DNA of 34,708 bases from Deltaproteobacteria bacterium (GTDB taxonomy: Bacteria > Desulfobacterota > Binatia > UBA9968): contig JAUYJC010000286.1 in the NCBI GenBank assembly GCA_030688735.1, positions 1 through 34,708 of the forward strand. The letters run 5' to 3'. The position numbers and the translations under genes were made by a program. How positions within the stretch are numbered: position 1 is the stretch's first letter; each line of letters begins with the position of its first letter. Of this stretch, positions 7,265-14,621 are shown one piece after another. A model generated the notes under the pieces. The model was not told where the DNA came from. It did no database searches and saw nothing but the letters and a program-made list of their open reading frames with translations.

Positions 7265-8479
7265 GTGAACAGCGCTAACCGCATGCTCGAAGGCGTCCGC
7301 ATCCTCGCCTTCACCACCGGCTACGCCGGCCCCTATGCCGGCCGCTTGCTCGCCGGATACGGCGCCGAGGTGATTAAGATCGAATCGAAAAAAGGCGGTC
7401 TCGACACCTTCCGCCATTACGGCCAGCACAAAGACATCGACGCGGCGCCGCGCTTCATCGAGTGCAATCTTGGCGTGCGCTCCATGGCCGTCAACTTGAA
7501 GCATCCGACCGGCGCGCGGCTGATTCGCGAGCTCGCCGGCAAAGCGGACGCGATCTTGGAGAATTTTCGCCCCAGGGTATTGGACAAATTGGGCTTGGGC
7601 GACGACGAGCTGCGAAAAGTTAATCCGAAACTTGTGATCGTGAAGCTGCCCGGCTTCGGCTCCGAGGGACCGAAGAGCGGCTACGGCACATGGGGATTCA
7701 ATCTCACGGCCTTCTCCGGCATGACCTATCTTTGGAATCATCCTGAGCAGGACCGGCCCATCGGCAGCCAGGGCGTCTACCCGGATCACATCGGGTTCGT
7801 CATGGGGCCGACGCTGATGGTTGCCGCGCTGCTCAACAGCCGGCGCACTGGAAAAGGTGTGACCGTCGATCTGGCGCAGATCGAAGGCACGGCTTACATG
7901 CTCGGTGCGACCTATCTCGAAACTTCGGTCAACGGCGCCGATCCACAACCGAAAGGCAATCACTATGTAGCGGCGGCCCCGCATGGCTGCTTCCGTTGCC
8001 AGGGCGAAGACCGTTGGTGCGTGATGTCGGTGCGCGATGATAATGAATGGCAGAGCTTCTGCCATGTCATCGGCCGGCCCGAGTTAGTCGGGGATGCGCG
8101 TTATACGGACCCGCAATCGCGCTTGGAGCACAGGGCCGATCTCAATGCGATCGCGCAGCAGTGGACAGAGAACAGAAGCGCGGAAGAGGTCATGAATCAA
8201 TTGCAAGCCGTCGGCGTTCCAGCGGGGGTCGTCCAGACCGGCGCCGATCTGTTGGAGGACCCGCAACTGCGTCAGCGCAATTATTTCGCATCCTTCGCTG
8301 ATTCGCTCATCGGTCCCTTCGAAATCCCGCGCAGCGGCATTCTCTTCAAGAACATGGTCGAAGAACCGCTGCGATTGCCCAATCGCTTTGGCGCCGACAA
8401 CGATCAAATTCTCAGCGAGCTTCTCGGCTACGATCAAGCGACCATCGATCAATGGCGCCGGGAAGAAGTGCTGACGTAA
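7265..8479 (+). CDS. CaiB/BaiF-type CoA-transferase (family III)
   Basis: This is a 404-aa protein. GTG 7265 is used because AAGGGAG lies just upstream; ATG 7283 (MLEGVRIL) is a possible alternative. It has MLEGVRILAFTTGYAGPYAGRLLAGYGAEVIKIE, NLKHPTGARLIRELAG, LENFRPRVLDKLGLG and KLPGFGSEGPKSG, all family III landmarks. Asp174 in YPDHIGFVMG sits where the catalytic aspartate is expected, followed by RRTGKGVTVDLAQ. It differs clearly from the upstream CoA-transferase, so this is not a recent duplication. Likely cytosolic, activating an organic acid with CoA for the dehydrogenase and crotonase encoded upstream. Confidence 0.9.
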   Translation: MNSANRMLEGVRILAFTTGYAGPYAGRLLAGYGAEVIKIESKKGGLDTFRHYGQHKDIDAAPRFIECNLGVRSMAVNLKHPTGARLIRELAGKADAILENFRPRVLDKLGLGDDELRKVNPKLVIVKLPGFGSEGPKSGYGTWGFNLTAFSGMTYLWNHPEQDRPIGSQGVYPDHIGFVMGPTLMVAALLNSRRTGKGVTVDLAQIEGTAYMLGATYLETSVNGADPQPKGNHYVAAAPHGCFRCQGEDRWCVMSVRDDNEWQSFCHVIGRPELVGDARYTDPQSRLEHRADLNAIAQQWTENRSAEEVMNQLQAVGVPAGVVQTGADLLEDPQLRQRNYFASFADSLIGPFEIPRSGILFKNMVEEPLRLPNRFGADNDQILSELLGYDQATIDQWRREEVLT

Positions 8480-8544
8480 TGCCGTGACCGAGGTTCAATG
8501 CGAAATCAGGCGACCGTTGCAATTCGACTTTACTAGCGATTCCT

Positions 8545-8653
8545 TCCCCCTTTGATGGGGGAAGGTTAGGATAGGGGTGTGCGTGGGCGACCGGCTGGTC
8601 GCCTACGCGACGACACCCCCACCTTTGTCCTCCCCCGTCGAGGGGGAGGAAAT
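8545..8653. repeat. Intergenic palindrome, CCCCCTTTGATGGGGG / CCTCCCCCGTCGAGGGGG family
   Basis: The outer arms are TCCCCCTTTGATGGGGGAAGG and its near complement ending in GTCGAGGGGGAGG, with GGGGTGT/ACACCCCC next inside. The centre is GCGTGGGCGACC (8581-8592), loop GGCT, and GGTCGCCTACGC (8597-8608), a 12-bp stem with one G-T pair. The whole 109-bp block can fold as one long hairpin between the second CoA-transferase and the next binding-protein gene. Confidence 0.75.
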
Positions 8654-8727
8654 AGGAGGGACGGGTTGCATCCAACAGCAGTTTGGGTCCTACTTTCCGT
8701 GCTGGCTATCTGCCAGTGGAGGACCGC

Positions 8728-9711
8728 ATGACAAGAAAGATATCTTCCGTCGCGCTCCTTCTAATCCTGCTATTACAACCGTCGCTGGGTCTAACTCAGG
8801 AGAGGGTTAAACTCCGCGTCAGCTCCGCTACCAAGACGCTCGGTTACGGCCCGCTTTGGATCGCTTCAAGAATGGGATTCTTCGAGCGCCAGGGACTCGA
8901 TGTCGAGCTGGTGGTCATTCGCGCTTCCGACGTGGGTATTCAAGCTCTGGCAGGGGGCTCTTTGGAAATTGCCGGCAGCTCTTCCGACGCGCCGATTGCG
9001 GCCATCGAGAAAGGGCTCGATCTCGTTATGATCGGCGGGATTATCAACGGACTGACTCAATCGATCATGGCCGCCAAGAAGTTCAAAACCTATAACGACC
9101 TGCGCGGCGCAACGTTCGGCGCCATCAGCCTCACCTCCGGCGTGACCTTCGCGCTCCGGCAAGTTCTTAAAGTCAAAGGGCTCGAGTATCCACGGGATTA
9201 CAAGCTTTTGGTGATCGGCGGCACGCCGCAAACCTACGCGGCATTGATCAGCGGCCAGATTGACGCCGCCGCGCTTTCGTTGCCGGTCAACTATGCTGCC
9301 GAAGAGCAGGGCTTTAATGAAATCGGCCGGTTCGTCGATGTCATTCCAAATTACCAACTGGCGTCTTTATCGACCAAGCGCGCCTGGGCGGAGAAAAACC
9401 GGTCCATTATCGCGCGCGTCATGAAAGCGATGGCGCAGACCATGCGCTGGATCCATCAGAACAAAGAACCGGCCGTAGACTATCTCGCTAAAGAGAAGAA
9501 TCTCAAACGCGACCACGCGCGGCGGGGTTGGGAATTCTACACGAGCACGCGCACGTGGCATCCTGACGGCGATCTCAATATCGATGGCCTTCAGATCGTC
9601 ACACAGATATATTTCGAGCAGTCGCAGGCCAAAGGCCCGGTGCCCGACGCGGCCAAGTACGTCGATCAAAGTTATCTACGGGAGGCGCTCAAAGAATTGC
9701 CGAGCCGGTAA
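8728..9711 (+). CDS. NMT1/SsuA-like ABC transporter substrate-binding protein
   Basis: This is a 327-aa exported protein. ATG 8728 follows GGAGG at about 8718. The open frame starts at TTG 8683, but those codons carry no signal sequence. The signal peptide MTRKISSVALLLILLLQPS leads to a mature start near TQERVKLR. The family signature KTLGYGPLWIASRMGFFERQG is followed by KTYNDLRGATFGAIS and PNYQLASLSTKRAWAEKN. The C-terminus YVDQSYLREALKELPSR shows what the frameshifted paralogue at 1455-2455 should look like. The two share long stretches (MGFFER-G, EYPRDYKLL, AWAEKN, MKAMA-TMRW). No ABC permease or ATPase gene is adjacent. It follows the CoA-transferases and may be co-transcribed unless the palindrome upstream acts as a terminator. 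Confidence 0.88.
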   Translation: MTRKISSVALLLILLLQPSLGLTQERVKLRVSSATKTLGYGPLWIASRMGFFERQGLDVELVVIRASDVGIQALAGGSLEIAGSSSDAPIAAIEKGLDLVMIGGIINGLTQSIMAAKKFKTYNDLRGATFGAISLTSGVTFALRQVLKVKGLEYPRDYKLLVIGGTPQTYAALISGQIDAAALSLPVNYAAEEQGFNEIGRFVDVIPNYQLASLSTKRAWAEKNRSIIARVMKAMAQTMRWIHQNKEPAVDYLAKEKNLKRDHARRGWEFYTSTRTWHPDGDLNIDGLQIVTQIYFEQSQAKGPVPDAAKYVDQSYLREALKELPSR

Positions 9712-9796
9712 ACTCTGGCTCTTCCGGATTGCTGAGAGGGGGTTCACCACAGGGGCTTAGCGCGGCGGAAGCCGCAACCAAAGATGCAATCCTTAT

Positions 9797-9884
9797 TTCA
9801 CCGCAGAGGCTCAGAGTTCGCAGAGTTCGGAGTATTTTATAATCGAAAACTCTTTTCTCCGCGCCCTCCGCGTCTCCGCGGTGA
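9797..9884. repeat. Intergenic palindrome, TTCACCGCAGAG / CTCCGCGGTGA family
   Basis: The left arm TTCACCGCAGAGGCTCAGAG then GTTCGCAGAGTTCGGAG, and the right arm CTCCGCGCCCTCCGCG then TCTCCGCGGTGA, form an imperfect long hairpin with an AT-rich middle. It belongs with 7091-7168. A related short piece, TTCACCACAGGGGCTTAG, lies at about 9742. It separates the third binding protein from the acetyltransferase gene. Confidence 0.72.
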
Positions 9885-9960
9885 GCTGCACCGAAACCTG
9901 AAGAACCTAAACTCTTGTATATTTTTCCGCGCGACCTTATAACTCAGCCATCATGTCTGG

Positions 9961-10539
9961 TTGGACCATCCTAGAGTGATTAACCCGCCCAAAAGCCTCA
10001 AAACCGAACGTCTACGACTGAGAAGAGCAAAACTGACCGACGCCGAGGTGATTTTCCGCGAGTATACCCAGGACCCGGAAGTCACCAAATACGTAAGCTG
10101 GCGCGCGCATCGGAACGTGGAGGAGACCCGCGAGTACGTGGGCATGTGTTTGCTCGCCTGGGACGTTGGCAAGGCGTTTCACTGGGTCATCGAGCGCAAG
10201 GAAGACAACCAGCTTATCGGCATGATCATCGCCAGGGTCAACGTGGAAAAGTGGGAACTCGGATTCGTCTTGGCCCGCCCGTTTTGGGGACAGGGATATA
10301 TGACCGAAGCCGTCAAAGGCATCATTGCCTGGGCGCTCAAACGAAAAGAGATCTATCGCATCTGGGCGGTTTGCGACGTGGACAACCTGGCCTCTGCCCG
10401 CGTGATGGAAAAGGCCGGCATGCAGCGCGAAGGGGTCTTGCACCGCTGGTCGGTGCACCCCAACCTTAGCGATGAACCACGGGACTCTTATTGTTACGCG
10501 ATAACGAAGCAAAGACGAGATGGGAATGGGCAGGAGTGA
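9961..10539 (+). CDS. GNAT-family N-acetyltransferase, RimJ/RimL-like
   Basis: This protein is about 190 aa. It opens with KTERLRLRRAKLTDAE and has the acetyl-CoA-binding motif ELGFVLARPFWGQGYMTEAV (about residues 98-117) and the C-terminal RVMEKAGMQREGVL that is typical of acetyltransferases of the ribosomal-protein alanine type. There is no ATG in the right place: TTG 9961 and GTG 9976 are the candidates, and neither has a clear ribosome binding site, so the start is uncertain. The substrate is unknown (protein N-terminus or small amine). It lies between two binding-protein genes on the same strand, but a palindrome separates it from the upstream one. Confidence 0.85.
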   Translation: MDHPRVINPPKSLKTERLRLRRAKLTDAEVIFREYTQDPEVTKYVSWRAHRNVEETREYVGMCLLAWDVGKAFHWVIERKEDNQLIGMIIARVNVEKWELGFVLARPFWGQGYMTEAVKGIIAWALKRKEIYRIWAVCDVDNLASARVMEKAGMQREGVLHRWSVHPNLSDEPRDSYCYAITKQRRDGNGQE

Positions 10540-10559
10540 TGGAGTATTGAAGTAGGGGG

Positions 10560-10609
10560 TTTCGGTCATGAGGATGGAAGATAGTGGATCGAGGATCGCG
10601 AAAGTTGCG
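10560..10609 (+). repeat. 50-bp repeat carrying a gene start (copy 2)
   Basis: This is the second copy of the block at 1447-1496, with 46 of 50 bases identical. It supplies ATG 10568 and the first codons of the next gene (MRMEDSGSRIA). Outside the block and the signal peptide the two genes are clearly different binding proteins, so the repeat rather than gene duplication explains the shared start. Confidence 0.8.
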
Positions 10610-11572
10610 GCGATTGTCAGTATGGTCGTTTTGCTTTTCACGCCTTGCTTAGCGCAGGAGCGCGCGCGGATCGGCTGGGCGGCGATGACGGCGTCGCATG
10701 TGCCGCTCTGGGTCGCTCAGGAAAAAGGCATGCTCGTAAAGCACGGCCTCACGGCGGAACTTATTTTCTTCAGCGCCGGTACCACGGCGCTGCAAGCTCT
10801 CGTCGCTGGTGACCTCGACGTGGTTCTGACCTCGGCGCCCAATGTCGTGAATCCTCGTTTCGGGGGAGCCGATACGGTCATGATCATGTCGGTCATTCCG
10901 ACGTTTATCGATCACATTATCGCCGCGCCGAACATCACCAGCCCGGAGCAACTGAAAGGCAAGATCGGCGGAGTCAACCGGCAGGGCACCGTCTCAGAGA
11001 TGGGACTTCGTCTGGCGTTAAGGCGGCTCGGCGTGGACCCGGAAAGAGATACCAAGATTATCACGGCGGGGGGAAACCCGGAGCGGCTGGCGGCGATCTC
11101 CAAAGGGATCGTTCACTTCACGATCATGAACGAGCCGTTTCTCAAGGAGGCCGAGAGGCTCGGCTTCCGCGATCTGGTGAACATAGCGACGCTGAAAATA
11201 CCGCTTCAGTGGAACGGCGTCGTTACCAGAGAAGCCACAGTCAAAGCCCGGCGGCCGATGTTGACTCGGGTGGTGCGCGCGCTGACCGAGGCGATTCATT
11301 ACATCAAAGTTGAGAAAGAAGGGACCAAGGCGGTCATCGGTAAATATGCCAGGCTCACCGATCCGGACGGCCTGGAGCGAACCTACAAGAAGTACGCCTC
11401 CGTTCTGCCGGAGACGCCATACCCCGACCCCGCCGGCATCAAGACGCTCTTGGACGACATGGCCCCGCGCAATCCCAAAGCGGCCGCCGCGGACCCCAAG
11501 AGCTTCGTCGATCAAAGCTTCGTGCAGGAGATGGAAGCGTCGGGGTTTATCAAGCAACTGTACAGGAGGTAA
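10568..11572 (+). CDS. NMT1/SsuA-like ABC transporter substrate-binding protein with repeat-encoded N-terminus
   Basis: This is a 334-aa exported protein. The n-region MRMEDSGSRIAK comes from the 50-bp repeat, followed by the hydrophobic VAAIVSMVVLLFTP and cleavage near CLA-QE. The mature protein has SHVPLWVAQEKGMLVKHGL, GTTALQALVAGDLDVVLT and SPEQLKGKIGGVNRQG, as in NMT1-like periplasmic proteins, and ends DPKSFVDQSFVQEMEASGFIKQLYRR. The same C-terminal pattern occurs in 2493-3494 (DPKSFVDDSLLREIDATGF), its closest relative here. AGGGGG about 8 nt upstream of ATG 10568 can serve as ribosome binding site. No membrane partner is encoded nearby. Confidence 0.87.
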   Translation: MRMEDSGSRIAKVAAIVSMVVLLFTPCLAQERARIGWAAMTASHVPLWVAQEKGMLVKHGLTAELIFFSAGTTALQALVAGDLDVVLTSAPNVVNPRFGGADTVMIMSVIPTFIDHIIAAPNITSPEQLKGKIGGVNRQGTVSEMGLRLALRRLGVDPERDTKIITAGGNPERLAAISKGIVHFTIMNEPFLKEAERLGFRDLVNIATLKIPLQWNGVVTREATVKARRPMLTRVVRALTEAIHYIKVEKEGTKAVIGKYARLTDPDGLERTYKKYASVLPETPYPDPAGIKTLLDDMAPRNPKAAAADPKSFVDQSFVQEMEASGFIKQLYRR

Positions 11573-11625
11573 GGAGTGAGGGGACAAGTTTTGGATTGCC
11601 GATGAAACCAAATTCGGGAACCGGA

Positions 11626-11970
11626 TTATAGCAATGCCAGAGTATTCTTGAGAGCGCGTTCGACCTCGGCGAGCAGTGCGGGCGTCAGACTTCCCAACCG
11701 TTTGACCAGACGCCGTTTGTCGACCGCTTTGATCTGTTCGGTTACGACCTTGGATGCAAACGTCAGACGGGCAACCCCCTTGGGTATGATCGCGTGACTG
11801 GGAGAGAGATGCGCCGTGTTCTTGGTCAGTGGGACGATGACCACGAGTCGGCTGAACTGATTGATACTATCGTTGGAGAGCACGATCACCGGCCGGGTCT
11901 TTTTGATCTCGACGCCGAGGGTGGGGTCGAGACTTGCGACGACGACATCACCCCGCTTTACGCCGACCAT
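11626..11970 (-). CDS. MazF/PemK-type toxin (endoribonuclease)
   Basis: This 114-aa protein opens with VKRGDVVVASLDPTLGVEIKKTRPVIVLSND, the standard N-terminus of MazF/PemK (CcdB-fold) toxins, and has VIVPLTKN and the C-terminal KRRLVKRLGSLTPALLAEVE. Such toxins cut mRNA at short sites and are neutralised by the upstream partner. Its start codon lies within the end of the antitoxin gene (23-bp overlap), which indicates translational coupling. Confidence 0.9.
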   Translation of the reverse strand: MVGVKRGDVVVASLDPTLGVEIKKTRPVIVLSNDSINQFSRLVVIVPLTKNTAHLSPSHAIIPKGVARLTFASKVVTEQIKAVDKRRLVKRLGSLTPALLAEVERALKNTLALL

Positions 11971-12253
11971 TGGTTTCCTCCAACTGCAAGATATCCCAGG
12001 CCTCTTGGTCGGTTAATTTCCACTCGCCCAACAGCTCGCGTTCCTCTTTCGCCTCGCGGTTCGAGCGCCGGCGATAGTAGGCTGCGTAATCGCGCTCCAG
12101 TTGCCTGCGTGCGACTGAATCGAGAAAGGACGTTAGCATGCTCGTGATCACACGGCTGCGGCGCGCTTTGGGAATGACGGCGTTGGCCCGCTTCACCAAG
12201 GCTCGGGGAAGTGAAACGCTTACGATTTCATATTGTCGTCGAGCGGCTGGCAT
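11948..12253 (-). CDS. Antitoxin paired with MazF/PemK, ribbon-helix-helix-like
   Basis: This protein of about 101 aa starts at the ATG at 12253, which has GGGAGG 7 nt upstream. A longer frame to 12319 lacks such a site. The N-terminal QYEIVSVSLPRALVKRANAVIP and RSRVITSMLTSFLD look like a ribbon-helix-helix DNA-binding segment. The charged C-terminal half (RREAKEERELLGEW, DQEAWDILQLEE) is the likely toxin-binding part. It precedes the toxin and overlaps it, as in mazEF operons, and probably represses its own promoter. Confidence 0.82.
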   Translation of the reverse strand: MPAARRQYEIVSVSLPRALVKRANAVIPKARRSRVITSMLTSFLDSVARRQLERDYAAYYRRRSNREAKEERELLGEWKLTDQEAWDILQLEETNGRRKAG

Positions 12254-12290
12254 AAGTTTACCTCCCAATTTGCATGGAAGATTTATATTA

Positions 12291-12319
12291 ACGGTATTCG
12301 ATAGAAGTGATGCTGTCAA
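12291..12319 (-). promoter_or_regulatory. Possible promoter of the mazEF-like operon
   Basis: On the minus strand a perfect TTGACA (12319-12314) is followed after 17 nt by TACCGT (12296-12291) as a weak -10. This places transcription start about 30 nt before the antitoxin ATG. The flanking AT-rich stretch could hold the antitoxin operator, but no clear palindrome is visible. Confidence 0.35.
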
Positions 12320-12338
12320 TATTGAGGATCGGAACTAG

Positions 12339-12395
12339 ATCGGCGTGACGGTCCCGCCCAACGTGCTGGTGCGGGCGCAGAAGGTGATCAGGTAA
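12339..12395 (+). pseudogene. Remnant: last 18 codons of an ABC_sub_bind-type binding protein
   Basis: The frame gives IGVTVPPNVLVRAQKVIR and a TAA stop. This is almost the C-terminus of the intact gene at 13206-14285 (IGVTIPPNVLVRAQRVIK) and of the second remnant at 15152-15226. No upstream coding sequence remains. It lies directly upstream of the HigBA-like pair. Confidence 0.85.
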
Positions 12396-12439
12396 ATTTA
12401 TCGTTTTGACTGAGTGTACCGAGAATAGTACAGTTGTCT

Positions 12440-12790
12440 ATGAATTCCGGCCTCAAACGTTTGCCCGCTCACTTCTATCGATCCGAAGGCGGTCGAGAAC
12501 CCGTGCGGGAATGGCTGAAGGGGCTTGAGCGCGAGAACCGAAAGGTTGTCGGGGAAGATATAAAGGACGTTGAGTTTTCTTGGCCTATCGGCATGCCGCT
12601 CGTCAGATCGCTTGGCCGCGAATTGTGGGAAGTCAGGAGCCGCTTGTCACGAGGGCGGATCGCCCGGGTTCTGTTCTGTGTAGAGCGGCAACGGATGGTG
12701 TTGCTCCACGGTTTCATCAAGAAAACCCAAAAGACACCGAGACATGATATCGACTTGGCGCTTAAACGTAAAAGGGAAGGCGGCATATGA
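12440..12790 (+). CDS. HigB/RelE-type toxin (Gp49-like family)
   Basis: This protein is about 116 aa. ATG 12440 is preferred over TTG 12434, though neither has a strong ribosome binding site. Features are AHFYRSEGGREPVREWLKGL, the core GMPLVRSLGRELWEVRS and RVLFCVERQRMVLLHGFIKKTQKTP, the hallmark of Gp49/HigB-type toxins of the RelE superfamily, which cleave ribosome-bound mRNA. Its stop overlaps the antitoxin start in an ATGA. The last 39 bases are duplicated at 15084-15122. Confidence 0.9.
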   Translation: MNSGLKRLPAHFYRSEGGREPVREWLKGLERENRKVVGEDIKDVEFSWPIGMPLVRSLGRELWEVRSRLSRGRIARVLFCVERQRMVLLHGFIKKTQKTPRHDIDLALKRKREGGI

Positions 12791-13068
12791 AAAAGAAGCA
12801 CATCGGGTCATCCTTTGATAGCTGGCTGCGAGAGGAAGGCATTTATGAAGAGGTCGCCGCATCTGCAATCAAGCGCGTTCTCGCCCGGCAAGTCGCAGCG
12901 GCAATGAAAGAGAGGAAATTTTCTAAGTCGGAGATGGCCCGGCGGATGCACACCAGCCGCGCTGCGCTCGATCGCCTGCTTGATCCCGAGTATGATGGCA
13001 TTACCTTGAACACGCTTAAAAAAGCAGCCACGGCGGTGGGCCGTCAACTCCGGCTAGAACTTATTTAG
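12787..13068 (+). CDS. HigA-type antitoxin (XRE-family HTH)
   Basis: This 93-aa protein starts in the ATGA overlap with the toxin stop. It begins MKKKHIGSSFDSWL, has a helix-turn-helix in KFSKSEMARRMHTSRAALDRLL (about residues 44-65) and ends TAVGRQLRLELI. This is the usual partner of Gp49-type toxins: it neutralises the toxin and binds the operon promoter. The first codons are duplicated at 15119-15150. Confidence 0.9.
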   Translation: MKKKHIGSSFDSWLREEGIYEEVAASAIKRVLARQVAAAMKERKFSKSEMARRMHTSRAALDRLLDPEYDGITLNTLKKAATAVGRQLRLELI

Positions 13069-13104
13069 TTTTTCTCCGAAAGTGGACCATCAGCTCAGGA
13101 CGAT

Positions 13105-13143
13105 CCCCTCACCCTCGCCCGCTCCCAGATGGAGTGGGAAGGG
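13105..13143. repeat. Fragment of a CCCCTCACCCTCGCCC / GGGAAGGG palindrome
   Basis: CCCCTCACCCTCGCCCGCTCCC is followed by GGAGTGGGAAGGG. This partial inverted repeat lies between the antitoxin and the next binding-protein gene and resembles widespread intergenic palindromes of this wording. Confidence 0.45.
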
Positions 13144-13205
13144 AAAAGAGATTTCATGGTCTCGGGCGACGCATAATGGTTCATGACAATTTGGGAGGCA
13201 AATAC

Positions 13206-14285
13206 ATGAAGAAAAGTTTTAGGATTCGATCCTCCGATTCTCACTCCGACAATCGAAAATCCAAAGGAAGTCCCGCTGACGAAAAGCGGTCCCGCAGACT
13301 AAAATGGCTGGGCCTTTCGGCAATCGTTCTCATGCTCGTGGTCGCTGGGACTGCGGCTCAGGCGCAGCAGACCGGGAGGATCCCCCAGATAGGGTATTTG
13401 TTAACGACTAGCGTTCCCACCATTGTTGGGCCTCAGATTGAGATATTTCGGCAGGCGCTGCGAGATCTCGGTTATATCGAGGGAAAAAACATCCTGATTG
13501 AGTATCGTTATATTGAGGGACAACAGGACAGGGTTCCAAGTCTCATTGCCGAACTTGTGCAACTCAAGGTCGAAGTGCTTATCGTTGGAACTCTAACATC
13601 GATCCGCGCAGCCAAGCAGGCGACCACAACGATCCCCATTGTTATGGTGACCACCGGTGATCCAGTCGCGACTGGGATAGTCGATAGCTTGGCACGGCCG
13701 GGCGGAAACATAACGGGGCTCACAAAACTTACCCGAGAACTAAACGGAAAACGGCTTGAATTGCTCAAGGAGGCGGTTCCAGGGATCTCACGCGTCGGAG
13801 TCCTTTGGGATCCGAGAGGACCAGGGCCGGCTATTGCTTTTAAAGAGTATGAGGCTGCGGCGATCTCTCTAAAGATAAAACTTCAATCCCTCGAAGTACG
13901 GGACGCGAACCCTGATTTTGAAGGCGTATTTAAAGCTGCGGTCAAGGGGCGCGCGAGCGCTCTCATCGAGATTTCAAGTTCCGTATTCAATCGTCACGCG
14001 AGACGGATTGCCGACTTTGCCATAAAGAACCGATTACCTTCAATGTGCGAGGCAAGTCAGTTTGTCGAGGCCGGCTGTCTGATGTCCTATTCATCCAGCG
14101 ATGCCGAGATTTTCCGACGCCTAGCGATTTACGTCGACAAAATTCTTAAAGGCACCAAGCCGGCCGACTTGCCTGTGGAGCAGCCGATGAAGTTTGAGTT
14201 CGTTGTCAATCTCAAAACCGCCAAGCAGATTGGCGTGACGATTCCGCCGAATGTGTTGGTAAGGGCGCAGCGGGTCATTAAGTGA
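13206..14285 (+). CDS. ABC transporter substrate-binding protein, ABC_sub_bind (PF04392-like) family
   Basis: This is a 359-aa exported protein. ATG 13206 follows GGGAGG at good spacing; the frame upstream to 13134 covers a palindrome and has no such site. The signal peptide is unusual. A charged n-region of about 32 residues (MKKSFRIRSSDSHSDNRKSK and on) precedes the hydrophobic WLGLSAIVLMLVVAGTAAQA. The DNA of this n-region (ATTCGATCCTCCGATTCTC, CAATCGAAAATCCAAAG) looks like intergenic repeat words. The mature part has IPQIGYLLT, LRDLGYIEGKNILIEYRYIEG, TTTIPIVMVTTGDPVATGIV, SLARPGGNITGLT and the C-terminus IGVTIPPNVLVRAQRVIK. This family often occurs as single genes of unknown ligand, and no permease is near. 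It lies between remnants of the same family. Confidence 0.88.
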   Translation: MKKSFRIRSSDSHSDNRKSKGSPADEKRSRRLKWLGLSAIVLMLVVAGTAAQAQQTGRIPQIGYLLTTSVPTIVGPQIEIFRQALRDLGYIEGKNILIEYRYIEGQQDRVPSLIAELVQLKVEVLIVGTLTSIRAAKQATTTIPIVMVTTGDPVATGIVDSLARPGGNITGLTKLTRELNGKRLELLKEAVPGISRVGVLWDPRGPGPAIAFKEYEAAAISLKIKLQSLEVRDANPDFEGVFKAAVKGRASALIEISSSVFNRHARRIADFAIKNRLPSMCEASQFVEAGCLMSYSSSDAEIFRRLAIYVDKILKGTKPADLPVEQPMKFEFVVNLKTAKQIGVTIPPNVLVRAQRVIK

Positions 14286-14405
14286 AGAAGGCTCCGCCTG
14301 AGGAGGATTCGGCTGAAACAGGTAATAGGCAAGAGGCAGTAGGCAACAGTGGGCGGATTGCGTAAGCCGTGCTACACTCGGAGGACTTGAGACACGAGGT
14401 GAACT

Positions 14406-14621
14406 ATGGGCGTCAGGACATTCGAAGGTATCGTTGAGCAGGGCCAAATTCGTTTGCCGGCTACGGTTAGGTTACCAGAAAAAGCAAAGGTCTATGTGGT
14501 CATACCGGATGTTGAGGTCCAAACAGTAGCCTTCATCGGCAGCCCGCGGCTTGTGCATCCTGAGCAGGCCGCCGACTTCAAAAAGGAAGTGATCGAGGAA
14601 CTGCCCGATGCCGACGTATGA
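14406..14621 (+). CDS. Small conserved protein upstream of a retropepsin-like protease
   Basis: This 71-aa protein starts at ATG 14406 with GAGGTGAAC upstream. MGVRTFEGIVEQGQIRLPATVRLPEKAKVYVVIPD looks like a small beta-rich domain of AbrB/DUF104-like antitoxin type, and the acidic tail KKEVIEELPDADV resembles the degradable tail of antitoxins. It overlaps the next gene by 14 bp. Function is not established. A role as inhibitor or antitoxin for the downstream protein is inferred only from size, order and overlap. Confidence 0.75.
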   Translation: MGVRTFEGIVEQGQIRLPATVRLPEKAKVYVVIPDVEVQTVAFIGSPRLVHPEQAADFKKEVIEELPDADV

